Origin: Candidatus Neomicrothrix sp. UBA814 | GTDB taxonomy: Bacteria > Actinomycetota > Acidimicrobiia > Acidimicrobiales > Poriferisodalaceae | Direction: 5' to 3' | DNA: 64,000 nucleotides | Assembly: GCA_002296525.1 (NCBI GenBank) | Contig: DBIA01000017.1 | Coordinates: 186,001-250,000 of the forward strand | Shown here: positions 55,635-63,451 of the stretch, piece after piece | Layout of the letters: each line of letters starts with the position of its first letter | Position numbering within the stretch: position 1 is the stretch's first letter | Translations under genes and position numbers: made by a program | The notes under the pieces: model-generated | Databases searched by the model: none | What the model saw: the letters and a program-made list of their open reading frames with translations, nothing else | Told to the model about the DNA's origin: nothing

Positions 55635-56547
55635 ACCTGCACCAGTAGCCGTCCTAGATTTCGGCACCAACACCAGCCGCTTGTTGATTACCGATGGCAA
55701 GTCACTTGATGTTCGAACGCATCGAGTTACCGGATTGGGTAGAGGTCTGTCCGCATCGGGTCGCCTGAGTAAGGAAGGAATTGGGCGTGTTTTGGAAGCC
55801 ATTGAAGAATTCAATCTTCTGATTAGACAGTATGAAGTGACAACCATTAGGGCGGTAACAACTAGCGCAGCGCGAGATGCAAAGAACCGAGATGACTTCA
55901 TAGACGCCGTATCTAAGTCTTTGAATCATCCGCTAGAACTGTTACCCGGGGAAGAAGAAGCTCGGTACGGATTTCTCGGGGCGACAGCAGACCTCGACCG
56001 CACGGACGCACCTTTCCTCGTTGTCGACATTGGTGGAGGTTCAACTGAATTCTCCTGCGGGACTGAGGCAGCCGAGATGTATCGATCAGTGGACATGGGG
56101 TCGGTGCGCTTTTTCGAAAAGTTTTTGCTCAACGATCCACCAAAGCCCGAAGAGCTCAGCGCAGCGATTCAAGTAGCTCGTTTGCATTTAGATGACATCG
56201 ATCGAGAGCTTCCCCGATTAGGAAAAGCTAAATCGCTTGTGGGAGTCGCTGGAACCATCACAACTATCGCCGCCGTCGAAATAGGTCTTGATCCCTATGA
56301 CTCTGAAGTAATCGATGGGTTTCGCCTTACCAGGCAAGCGGCCGAAGACGTTTTTAGGACTTTGGCAACCGAACCACTCTCTGACCGTAAACACAACCCC
56401 GGTCTTGAACCAGCACGCGCAGATGTGATCGTGGCGGGATGTTGCATCCTGGTAGCAATTATGCGTCATTGGGAACTTGAAGAATGTTTGGTGCGCGAAC
56501 GGGATTTACTGGACGGATTAGCCGATGAGATGCTCGAGCACGAATAG
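55627..56547 (+). CDS. ppx: Ppx/GppA-family phosphatase
   Basis: A 306-residue protein of the ASKHA fold that hydrolyses polyphosphate or pppGpp. Motifs are AVLDFGTNTSRLLI, AVTTSAARDAKNRDDFI, FLVVDIGGGSTEFSCG and GVAGTITTIAAVEIGLD. It is the short actinobacterial form, without the C-terminal HD-like domain. The start is TTG 55627, overlapping the DUF501 gene. Confidence 0.92.
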   Translation: MSKPAPVAVLDFGTNTSRLLITDGKSLDVRTHRVTGLGRGLSASGRLSKEGIGRVLEAIEEFNLLIRQYEVTTIRAVTTSAARDAKNRDDFIDAVSKSLNHPLELLPGEEEARYGFLGATADLDRTDAPFLVVDIGGGSTEFSCGTEAAEMYRSVDMGSVRFFEKFLLNDPPKPEELSAAIQVARLHLDDIDRELPRLGKAKSLVGVAGTITTIAAVEIGLDPYDSEVIDGFRLTRQAAEDVFRTLATEPLSDRKHNPGLEPARADVIVAGCCILVAIMRHWELEECLVRERDLLDGLADEMLEHE

Positions 56548-56577
56548 TCGGGCCTATTGCACGCTAGTGTTCCGATC

Positions 56578-57183
56578 GTGAACGATCTTCACACTCCCAG
56601 GTTGTTGCTGCGAGCTTTGCAGCCGCATGACTTCGCGCAGTGGAGCGAAGTTAGAAAGCGCTGCTCCAGTTGGCTTACCAAATGGGAACCGGAGGCAACG
56701 GTCGGAGCCCCTGACCCATCTAAAGACCCGGCGGCATTCGCTGCTCGGTGTAATGCGAGAGATAGGGAGAGGCAATTAGGGACTGGATTTGCATGGTCCA
56801 TGTGGCACCGCGGTCATTTCTGCGGCGAGATCAACGTGAATAACGTGGCGCGCGGAGCGTTTCAAAGTGGACACGTTGGTTACTGGGTGGATGAGCGATG
56901 GGCTGGTCAGGGATTCATACCTGAAGCTCTAGTAGCGGTTTTCGGCCACGCTTTCGATCGAGCGGGCTTGCACCGTTTAGAAATATCGATAATTCCAAGG
57001 AATCACGCCAGTAGACGCGTAGTCGAAAAGCTTGGTATTCGCCACGAGGGTCTTGCGCAGGGTTACCTAAAAATCGCAGGTGTGTGGGAAGACCACATGC
57101 GCTTCGGAATCACATCAGAGGAATGGGCTGAGCGCAGAGAAGAGCTTTGGCAGTTCGTCTCCGATGCGGCGGTTGCAGTCTGA
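56578..57183 (+). CDS. GNAT-family acetyltransferase (RimJ/RimL type)
   Basis: A 201-residue acetyltransferase with LHTPRLLLRALQPHDFAQWSE at the start and the acetyl-CoA region HVGYWVDERWAGQGFIPEAL followed by LHRLEISIIPRNHASRRVVEKLG. RimJ-like proteins acetylate protein N-termini. The GTG at 56578 is taken as start; a TTG at 56557 would add seven residues. A RimJ-type gene near moeA is common in actinobacteria; here it sits near ppx. Confidence 0.85.
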   Translation: MNDLHTPRLLLRALQPHDFAQWSEVRKRCSSWLTKWEPEATVGAPDPSKDPAAFAARCNARDRERQLGTGFAWSMWHRGHFCGEINVNNVARGAFQSGHVGYWVDERWAGQGFIPEALVAVFGHAFDRAGLHRLEISIIPRNHASRRVVEKLGIRHEGLAQGYLKIAGVWEDHMRFGITSEEWAERREELWQFVSDAAVAV

Positions 57184-57203
57184 CGAATTGGATCGGGACT
57201 CCA

Positions 57204-58184
57204 CTACCAGGCGCCCCCATCACTAGCTTCCTCTAGCCAAGTTTGACCGGGTTCGCACTGGCTGGCGATGGGGCACCAACGGCATGACGTGTTGGGGCGC
57301 ACGGCAGCCTGAGCCTTTTCTAGCCTCAAATGAAGTAGCCGCTCTGCAGCATCAGAGGCGCGCCTCAGAGCAGACCGCACGGTGTCTTGGTCAACGTGCT
57401 CGACTTGAACCCGGCCTGCATCAACATAAAAACTCGCTAATAGAGCTGGGGGAACACCTACAACAAGTGTTTCCAACAAAGCGTAAAAACGTAAATCATC
57501 TAAATGGTAAGGAACTGCTCTGCCAGTTTTGAGCTCGACGAGCACGCGACCTGCTGTCAACTCATTGGGCTGCCCGATCGTTAAATCGAACCGACCTTGA
57601 AAAACCACCTTGCCTTGATGGAGGACGACCTTTCGAGGTAATTCAGTAGTAGGAGCCCATGCTTTTTTCAAAGGGGGGAACGTGTCGAAAAAAGTCTGTA
57701 ATAGAGACGATACGTCGCTTCGTATCTCGGCTCGTTCGACTTCGGTCAAGCCAAACAAAAACTCAGCAAGGCCATCTCCTCGATTCATGATGCTTGATAA
57801 GGCCTCGTCGACTAGTTCAGAAGCGTTTCTCTTAGGAAACAGATGGACAGACAACTCAACGCATTTATGAAAAATCTGGCCGCGTGTCATAGGTATACGC
57901 CATTCGAAAGGTTCGATTTGCTGGGCCTCGTACAGCGCTTCGCAACCATTAACTGCCTGCATCTGGCGCTTAGAAATCCACAACGGCTCGTCTATGGAAT
58001 CAACTAGGTCCTCAGTCGCTGCCTCCAATGCGCTATGTAATTCGTGCCGCAACGTTGCACCATAAGTCGCCCGTTGATCGGCTGGTAATCGAATCAACTC
58101 AAGTGTTTCTTGTTGAGCGGGAGTCAGCGCTAAGCCAGTGGACTCCGACTCCTCAGAGACTTGGTCGCTACTTCTCACGTGCAT
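57204..58184 (-). CDS. RecB-like PD-(D/E)XK nuclease with Fe-S cluster cysteines
   Basis: A 326-residue nuclease of the Cas4/AddB/RecB-exonuclease type. The nuclease core has FQGRFDLTIGQ and RVLVELKTGRAVPYH (D...ExK). Cysteines at C81 and at C301, C304 and C310 in SCRWCPIASQC match the 4Fe-4S arrangement of these enzymes. A QxxxY-like helix follows the core (LDDLRFYALLETL). No helicase is encoded next to it. It starts at ATG 58184 and is divergent from an unknown gene. Confidence 0.8.
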   Translation of the reverse strand: MHVRSSDQVSEESESTGLALTPAQQETLELIRLPADQRATYGATLRHELHSALEAATEDLVDSIDEPLWISKRQMQAVNGCEALYEAQQIEPFEWRIPMTRGQIFHKCVELSVHLFPKRNASELVDEALSSIMNRGDGLAEFLFGLTEVERAEIRSDVSSLLQTFFDTFPPLKKAWAPTTELPRKVVLHQGKVVFQGRFDLTIGQPNELTAGRVLVELKTGRAVPYHLDDLRFYALLETLVVGVPPALLASFYVDAGRVQVEHVDQDTVRSALRRASDAAERLLHLRLEKAQAAVRPNTSCRWCPIASQCEPGQTWLEEASDGGAW

Positions 58185-58288
58185 AACCTAGCTCCGCTTG
58201 GCGTGGCCTTAGCTCAGGTGGAGAGCTTGGTTGTCGACGATTCTCGTCGAATATATGGATGTCACACCCCTAGTAGAAGCTTTACTCG

Positions 58289-58732
58289 ATGGAAAACAAC
58301 GTTGATAGACCTCTTCTCGCCCTTTCTGATGCGCACAGTCGAGTGGTCTCCAATATTGAAAATGCTCCCTCCGTGCGGTTCTCAATAGTTGCTAAGGCCT
58401 TTGGGCAGCTAGCGGCTCAAGCAGGTTTTGTCGCACCAGGTTTTCGAAGTCCTCCTTCTTCCAGACAAACAGATAGAGCTATACGAAAGCACGGTTCTGG
58501 AAGCGTCGTTGCTGTTCGTATCAAAGACAGGCCCTTTGAAGCTGTAATTGCAGACATGATTGAAGGAGTCATTGTGTGCAATGAGCTCTCAAGCCCTAGA
58601 TCCGGTGAGCTACGTAATCTCTTGTGGCAAACAGCGATACATGCCGGGCTTGGTGTTGCTCCTGAATTAAGACATAAGCCAACTGCGGTCGTCCATCGGC
58701 TACCAGCCGCCGGTAAAGTCGAAGCTGCCTAA
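58289..58732 (+). CDS. Protein of unknown function, 147 residues
   Basis: I do not recognise this protein. It starts at ATG 58289 (MENNVDRPLLALSDAHSRVV). The first 60 residues look helical. A basic stretch (RQTDRAIRKHGSG) leads to alternating strand-like segments SVVAVRIKDRPFEAVIADM and GVIVCNELS, then a helix RNLLWQTAIHAGLG. No signal peptide or membrane helix is seen. Codon use matches the neighbours. It is divergent from the RecB-like nuclease (104 bp) and 52 nt before tRNA-Leu. Confidence 0.6.
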   Translation: MENNVDRPLLALSDAHSRVVSNIENAPSVRFSIVAKAFGQLAAQAGFVAPGFRSPPSSRQTDRAIRKHGSGSVVAVRIKDRPFEAVIADMIEGVIVCNELSSPRSGELRNLLWQTAIHAGLGVAPELRHKPTAVVHRLPAAGKVEAA

Positions 58733-58784
58733 GAGGGCGCCTTGCTGCTCTCAGGGCTTAGGCTGAGGGCGCCGAGTTACATCG

Positions 58785-58869
58785 GCCCGGATGGCGGAAT
58801 GGCAGACGCAGAGGGCTTAAACCCCTCGGCTCTTAACGGGGCGTGTGGGTTCGAATCCCACTCCGGGCA
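58785..58869 (+). tRNA. tRNA-Leu (anticodon TAA)
   Basis: An 85-nt class II tRNA. The acceptor stem is GCCCGGA/TCCGGGC. The anticodon stem GAGGG/CCCTC holds the loop CTTAAAC with anticodon TAA. A long variable arm (GGCTCTTAACGGGGCGT region) and the T arm GTGGG-TTCGAAT-CCCAC complete it. CCA is not encoded. The convergent gene downstream ends only 2 nt after it. Confidence 0.95.
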
Positions 58870-58871
58870 CA

Positions 58872-59876
58872 CTACGAAGCGGCCGAACGGAGCGACTCGG
58901 CTGTTTCGGTTCCCGGAAGCAGACGATTGTTCGCTGCCGAGAGGCAACGATCTCTGAGCACCCGGTTGAGTGGAGTGGTGATCCCATATTGCTCACCGAG
59001 CCGAACTATTGCCCCGTTGAAGTGATCCACCTCTACGTTTCCTCGTTGAGCCGTGAGATCTTGCCAAGTACTTGGATAAGACCTTGTTTCGTCTGTCACC
59101 GGCTCCTTGGTAGCCCAATAGCCAGGTTCCCGCAGCCGACTAATTTGCTCCCTCAAATTTCGCTTACCTACCATCCGAGCAGAAATAGCTGCTGCCTCCA
59201 GAACGTCTGCAGCCTCTTCGTTTACATCTGCCATAAATCGCCGGTCTTCTGGTTCGCAGGAGGCCTCTTGTACCGAAAGATTGGTCAAAGCGAGATAAGC
59301 ATTAGCTAGGTTTCTAACTAACTTGCCCCACTTGCCGTCAACAACCTGCTCGTCAATTGAGGCGTTCATTCCGCTCGCCACCAGATCCGATACTAGAGAT
59401 TCACAGACAGAGTCACTGCCCTGGGGCCAACTACCGATCTCTAATAGTGTCCCACCGGAATGTCGTACGGTCCCAGGCTCTACTATTCCTGCACCAACCA
59501 TCACCGTGCAGCCGTAGGTGCTGTAACCGTTAGTAGACAGCCATTCCTCGTTGGTGACCCCATTTTGACAGCACACTAATGGTAGGTCGCAGTACAGAGA
59601 AGAGTGCTGACTCACCGCGTCGAAGGTGTCATCCGTTTTCATTGCCAGAAGAACCACCGTGTTTTGGTCAATCTCGAGACGATCAGCTGTTTCTTCGGCT
59701 GGCAAATCCCATGTTCCGACAGTGTTCTGAACGAGTGTGAGACCCCGCGCTTGAAGGGCTTGTAGATGAGCCCCTCGAGCAATCAATTGGACTTGCTTGC
59801 CGGCGCTAGCCAGACGAGCTGCGATGACACAGCCAATTCCTCCTGCTCCATGAATTATGTAGTTGTGAGATGTCAT
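58872..59876 (-). CDS. Ketopantoate reductase-family (PanE/ApbA) oxidoreductase
   Basis: A 334-residue NAD(P)-dependent enzyme. The N-terminal dinucleotide motif is IIHGAGGIGCVIAARLASAGK, followed by LIARGAHLQALQARGL. The middle has LLAMKTDDTFDA and VCCQNGVTNEE, and the catalytic Lys is in DGKWGKLVRNLANAYLAL. The C-terminal half has DHFNGAIVRLGEQYGITTPLN. It could be pantothenate PanE or a paralogue; the context (SnoaL-like, P450) suggests a specialised one. The ATG at 59876 overlaps the SnoaL-like gene stop (ATGA). Confidence 0.82.
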   Translation of the reverse strand: MTSHNYIIHGAGGIGCVIAARLASAGKQVQLIARGAHLQALQARGLTLVQNTVGTWDLPAEETADRLEIDQNTVVLLAMKTDDTFDAVSQHSSLYCDLPLVCCQNGVTNEEWLSTNGYSTYGCTVMVGAGIVEPGTVRHSGGTLLEIGSWPQGSDSVCESLVSDLVASGMNASIDEQVVDGKWGKLVRNLANAYLALTNLSVQEASCEPEDRRFMADVNEEAADVLEAAAISARMVGKRNLREQISRLREPGYWATKEPVTDETRSYPSTWQDLTAQRGNVEVDHFNGAIVRLGEQYGITTPLNRVLRDRCLSAANNRLLPGTETAESLRSAAS

Positions 59877-60253
59877 CCCCAAGACCCACTGCCAGAAGGA
59901 GCGTTCCAGACTTCGACGATTTGCCCATCTCGAACAGTGAAAATCTCTATCCCGCAGATAGTAGAGACTTCGCCATTCTCATCAACTAAATCTGCCTCGT
60001 AAGCCGACGCAACTGATTGGTCGTCTTCGACGAGTTTCCTATTAGTGAACCGCATTGATCGGAACTGCTGATGAAATGACGCAATCCGATGAGTGCTTTC
60101 CTCGATAGTCAGCGCTATTCGGGTGCCGTCAGGCTCGTGTCGGATCATCGGATCAGCGACTAAAGCCTCTAACGCGCTCAGATCGCGTTGATGGTAGATC
60201 CGTTCGGTATATCGGTCGACAACCTCGGCGGGGCTTAGATTAGATGCGGTCAC
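59873..60253 (-). CDS. SnoaL/NTF2-like protein
   Basis: A 126-residue NTF2-fold protein with NLSPAEVVDRYTERIYHQRD at the start and VSTICGIEIFTVRDGQIVEVW at the end, matching the SnoaL-like polyketide-cyclase/ester-cyclase family, which covers isomerases, cyclases and non-enzymatic carriers. Start is GTG 60253. It overlaps the PanE-like gene and is divergent from the P450 gene by 40 bp. The role is unknown. Confidence 0.78.
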   Translation of the reverse strand: MTASNLSPAEVVDRYTERIYHQRDLSALEALVADPMIRHEPDGTRIALTIEESTHRIASFHQQFRSMRFTNRKLVEDDQSVASAYEADLVDENGEVSTICGIEIFTVRDGQIVEVWNAPSGSGSWG

Positions 60254-60293
60254 AGTTTCATGCTTTCAGAATTACGGGTGTTAGCGTCACTGC

Positions 60294-61559
60294 ATGCGTA
60301 ATTGGAATACAACCCACCCCAACCTGATGGATCCGTTGTATTGGTTGCAATCTGCTGAAGACTGCGACGCTGGTATTGCTCGGTTGCATGCTGAAGCACC
60401 CCTTGACTGGTTTGAAGAGCCCCTGCCTGATAATCCACTACTACAACCAGGACCGGGCTATTGGTGTGTTACGCGCCACGAGGATATAGCCACTGTCTCG
60501 CGTAACGCCGAGATTTTTAGCTCTGCTAACGGAATCACGATTACCGATTTACCGCCGGAGTTCTTAGAGTTCTTTAGCTCGATGATTGCAATGGACGATC
60601 CTCGACACGCGCGGCTGCGCCGTATTGTCTCCAAGGGTTTCACGCCCAAGATGTTGAGCGCTCTAGAGGGCTCGGTGCAAACGGTGGCTGGGAACATCGT
60701 TGATGCTATTTCTGAACGGGGTGAATGTGACTTCGTGACGGATGTCGCAGCAGCTTTGCCGCTCAAAATAGTGTGTGACCTCATGGGAGTACCTGACTCG
60801 GCATACGAGATGGTCTTCAAGAACACGAACATCATCTTGGGAGTTGGGGATCCTGAATTCGCGCCTGAAGGAGTGGACTTCCTTACGGCTTTACTTAACG
60901 CAGGGGCTGAACTTGCCGAATTGATGAATGAAGTAGCTGAAGCGAAAAGGGGAGGAGACGGCACTGATTTAACTAGCGTGCTTGTCAATGCTGAACTCGA
61001 CGGAGACCACCTGGATCAGGCTGATCTAGCGAGTTTTTTCGTTCTGCTTGTTGTTGCGGGCAACGAAACAACTCGAAATGCAATCTCCTGGGGGTTGAAG
61101 TACCTCACTGACAATCCTGAGCAAAAAGCCATGTGGGCCAGCGACTTTGAAACTCTCGCCCCACCAGCGGTTGAAGAAATAGTCAGGTTGGCAAGTCCCG
61201 TTACATATATGCGTCGTACGGTGACTCAAGACACGGTGTTGGGAGAGCAAGAACTCTCTGAGGGTGACAAGGTCGCTATGTTTTACCTTGCTGCTAATCG
61301 CGACCCCGCAGTCTTTGCAGACCCATACAGTTTCAACATACAGCGTACGTCGAATTCCCAATGCGGATTCGGGGGACCCGGGCCGCACTTTTGTTTGGGC
61401 GCGCACCTCGCGCGACGAGAAATAACTGTTATGTTTCGAGAGCTTTTCCGCAGATTGCCAGACATTCATGCTGTTGGTGAGCCCGACCCGCTTCAATCAT
61501 CTTTTATCCATGGGGTGAAACACCTTCAGGCGCGATTTACCCCGGCGGGTGGTCAGTAA
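60294..61559 (+). CDS. Cytochrome P450
   Basis: A 421-residue soluble P450. The heme ligand is C367 in FGGPGPHFCLGAHLARREI. The I-helix oxygen motif is VVAGNETTRNAIS, and the ExxR is in PAVEEIVRLASPVTYMRRT. It resembles actinobacterial CYP125/CYP124-like steroid and fatty acid hydroxylases in heme loop, but the substrate is not certain. No ferredoxin gene is adjacent. The ATG at 60294 is used; the stop shares one base with the hydrolase start. Confidence 0.93.
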   Translation: MRNWNTTHPNLMDPLYWLQSAEDCDAGIARLHAEAPLDWFEEPLPDNPLLQPGPGYWCVTRHEDIATVSRNAEIFSSANGITITDLPPEFLEFFSSMIAMDDPRHARLRRIVSKGFTPKMLSALEGSVQTVAGNIVDAISERGECDFVTDVAAALPLKIVCDLMGVPDSAYEMVFKNTNIILGVGDPEFAPEGVDFLTALLNAGAELAELMNEVAEAKRGGDGTDLTSVLVNAELDGDHLDQADLASFFVLLVVAGNETTRNAISWGLKYLTDNPEQKAMWASDFETLAPPAVEEIVRLASPVTYMRRTVTQDTVLGEQELSEGDKVAMFYLAANRDPAVFADPYSFNIQRTSNSQCGFGGPGPHFCLGAHLARREITVMFRELFRRLPDIHAVGEPDPLQSSFIHGVKHLQARFTPAGGQ

Positions 61560-62443
61560 TGCCTCGCGCGGTCGTTGGGGATATAGAGCTGGAATACGAA
61601 ACCATTGGAGCGCCAGATGATCCGGCAATTCTCTTGGTGATGGGCTTGGGGGCTCAGCTCATTCATTGGCATGAGGACTTTTGTCAGAGACTGGCCGATG
61701 GTGGGTTCCGAATCATCAGGTTCGACAACCGAGATGCTGGGCTCTCAACCAAATTAGATGGGGTTGAAGTCGACTTTCTTTCCTTAGTAGCGGCAGCACT
61801 TGAGGGAGAAGAGGTTTCCGGCACCCCTTATGACCTATCTGACATGGGTAATGACGCATTCGGTCTCTTAGACGAGCTTGGCATTGAAGCGGCTCACATT
61901 GTTGGCGCATCGCTAGGGGGCATGATTGCGCAAACTATGGCTATCGAGCGGCCTGATCGGGTCCTTTCTCTTACATCCATCATGTCTGCCACTGGCACTC
62001 GAGAAGTAATCGACATTCCAGACGAGTCGCTTGCACTGTTGTTGGCTCCGGCGCCCACAGACAGAGCTGGGCACATTGCTTACGCAACCGAGTACGCAAT
62101 CTGGTCTAGTAAGAAATACTTTGACCCTGAACTTGCTAGAGAGTACGCCGCGATCTCATATGACCGTTGCAGCTACCCGGATGGCTCTGGGCGACAGATA
62201 GCGGCAATGTTGGCCAGCGGTGACCGGGAACCGGCCTTGGCAGAATTGAAGGTACCGACGTTGGTGATCCACGGACGCGACGATCGTCTCCTGTTGCCCG
62301 AACTTGGCAAGCGGACAGCGGACGTTATTCCTAGCTCAAACTATCTACTGATTAGTGACATGGGCCATGACATCCCAGAGCCTTTGTGGCCTGTCGTCGT
62401 CGATGCGATACATAGTCACCTGATGAACTCAACTAGTAGGTAA
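61559..62443 (+). CDS. Alpha/beta-hydrolase
   Basis: A 294-residue serine hydrolase. The nucleophile is S118 in IVGASLGGMIAQTMA. The acid is in VIHGRDDRLLLPE and the base His in DMGHDIPEPL. The oxyanion region LLVMGLGAQLIHWHEDF and FDNRDAGLSTKLDG resemble methylesterases of the RdmC/DnrP kind. It begins on the last base of the P450 gene, so the two are co-translated and probably act in one pathway. Confidence 0.88.
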   Translation: MPRAVVGDIELEYETIGAPDDPAILLVMGLGAQLIHWHEDFCQRLADGGFRIIRFDNRDAGLSTKLDGVEVDFLSLVAAALEGEEVSGTPYDLSDMGNDAFGLLDELGIEAAHIVGASLGGMIAQTMAIERPDRVLSLTSIMSATGTREVIDIPDESLALLLAPAPTDRAGHIAYATEYAIWSSKKYFDPELAREYAAISYDRCSYPDGSGRQIAAMLASGDREPALAELKVPTLVIHGRDDRLLLPELGKRTADVIPSSNYLLISDMGHDIPEPLWPVVVDAIHSHLMNSTSR

Positions 62444-62457
62444 CTCTTAGCTGCGAC

Positions 62458-63372
62458 TTACGGGCTGGACTTCCGTTGCTTAAGAGTTAAGTTCGCAGCT
62501 TCTTGTTGCAGTTCGGCTATGAGATCCAATGCAGCTGGATTAGCTAGGCCGGTCTCACGAGTTGTTGCGGAAAGCATCCGTTTTAGCAGCGGCGACTTGT
62601 GGATTGGACTTAGAGAAGCGGGAGGACGCTCAGCTTGTATGCGAGGAAGTACTGTCCATCCCATTCCTATGTGCACCAATTCGCTGAGCACTTCAGGTTG
62701 GTTTGATTCTGCGACGACGTTGAATGGTGCACCAGCCGATCGAAGTGCATTCTCAATAAGATCTCTGGTTACGGAGCCCCTTGGAAACGTGACCCAGGGT
62801 CCCCAATTCTCGGATGCGCAAGCTTTTGTGTCAGGTGGGGCGTAGACGCACAGGTCTTCGTCCAATAGAGGCACTTGGGTAAAGCCTGTCCGGTCGGCTC
62901 CCACGCACACCGAGACATCGAGATCCCCTTTAGCGAGCTCTTCCAGTAGTTGCCCGGAAGGGCCCACAGTTATGTGTAAGTCCAATTCAGGGGAATTTTC
63001 GCGAAATGCTTTTAACGCATCGCCGAAATGATCTACAGCAGCCGCGTCGATCATACCCACTCTCAATTTTCCGGCAGACCCGGCGCGAACTCGATCGGCC
63101 CATCTGGATAGATCACTAGTGAGCGCCAGTATCCGGCGAAAGTGTTCGGTGACTTCTATCGCAGCAGAGGTAGGTGACCGTCTACGACCATCCCAAGTAA
63201 AAAGTTCGATACCCAGCCGACGTTGAAGTTCAGCTAAACCTTGAGACAAGGCAGATTGGCTGACTCCTAACGCTTGAGCTGCGTTAGCCCAGGTCGACGA
63301 TTCCTGAACCGCGACCAGATATTCCATCTGCGTCATAGAGATGTCAGGAAGCCCGATGCGGGTGGAGGTCAT
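62458..63372 (-). CDS. LysR-family transcriptional regulator
   Basis: A 304-residue regulator. The N-terminal winged helix-turn-helix has QMEYLVAVQESSTWANAAQ and LGVSQSALSQGLAELQRRLG. The C-terminal periplasmic-binding-like domain has LRVGMIDAAAVDHFGDALK. It is divergent from the inositol-phosphate synthase gene, with a 79-bp AT-rich spacer that contains a T-N11-A palindrome. It is likely autoregulated. The ATG at 63372 is used. Confidence 0.9.
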   Translation of the reverse strand: MTSTRIGLPDISMTQMEYLVAVQESSTWANAAQALGVSQSALSQGLAELQRRLGIELFTWDGRRRSPTSAAIEVTEHFRRILALTSDLSRWADRVRAGSAGKLRVGMIDAAAVDHFGDALKAFRENSPELDLHITVGPSGQLLEELAKGDLDVSVCVGADRTGFTQVPLLDEDLCVYAPPDTKACASENWGPWVTFPRGSVTRDLIENALRSAGAPFNVVAESNQPEVLSELVHIGMGWTVLPRIQAERPPASLSPIHKSPLLKRMLSATTRETGLANPAALDLIAELQQEAANLTLKQRKSSP

Positions 63373-63397
63373 TAGATCACCATCGTCAATATAAAGA

Positions 63398-63410
63398 TAA
63401 GAATATCTTA
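63398..63410. promoter_or_regulatory. Candidate LysR operator (T-N11-A palindrome)
   Basis: TAAGA-ATA-TCTTA is a perfect 13-bp palindrome of the T-N11-A type bound by LysR proteins. It lies 25 nt upstream of the LysR start and 41 nt before the inositol-phosphate synthase start. The surrounding spacer is far richer in A and T than the rest of the window. Confidence 0.55.
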
Positions 63411-63451
63411 ATTAATAAACATAAAAGGCTCGAAATACTTATGATTTGAAC

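Noticed and set aside
60458..60988. 176-residue minus-strand frame inside the P450 gene
   Set aside because: It is an antisense shadow, rich in Ser and Thr, in a gene with clear P450 motifs.
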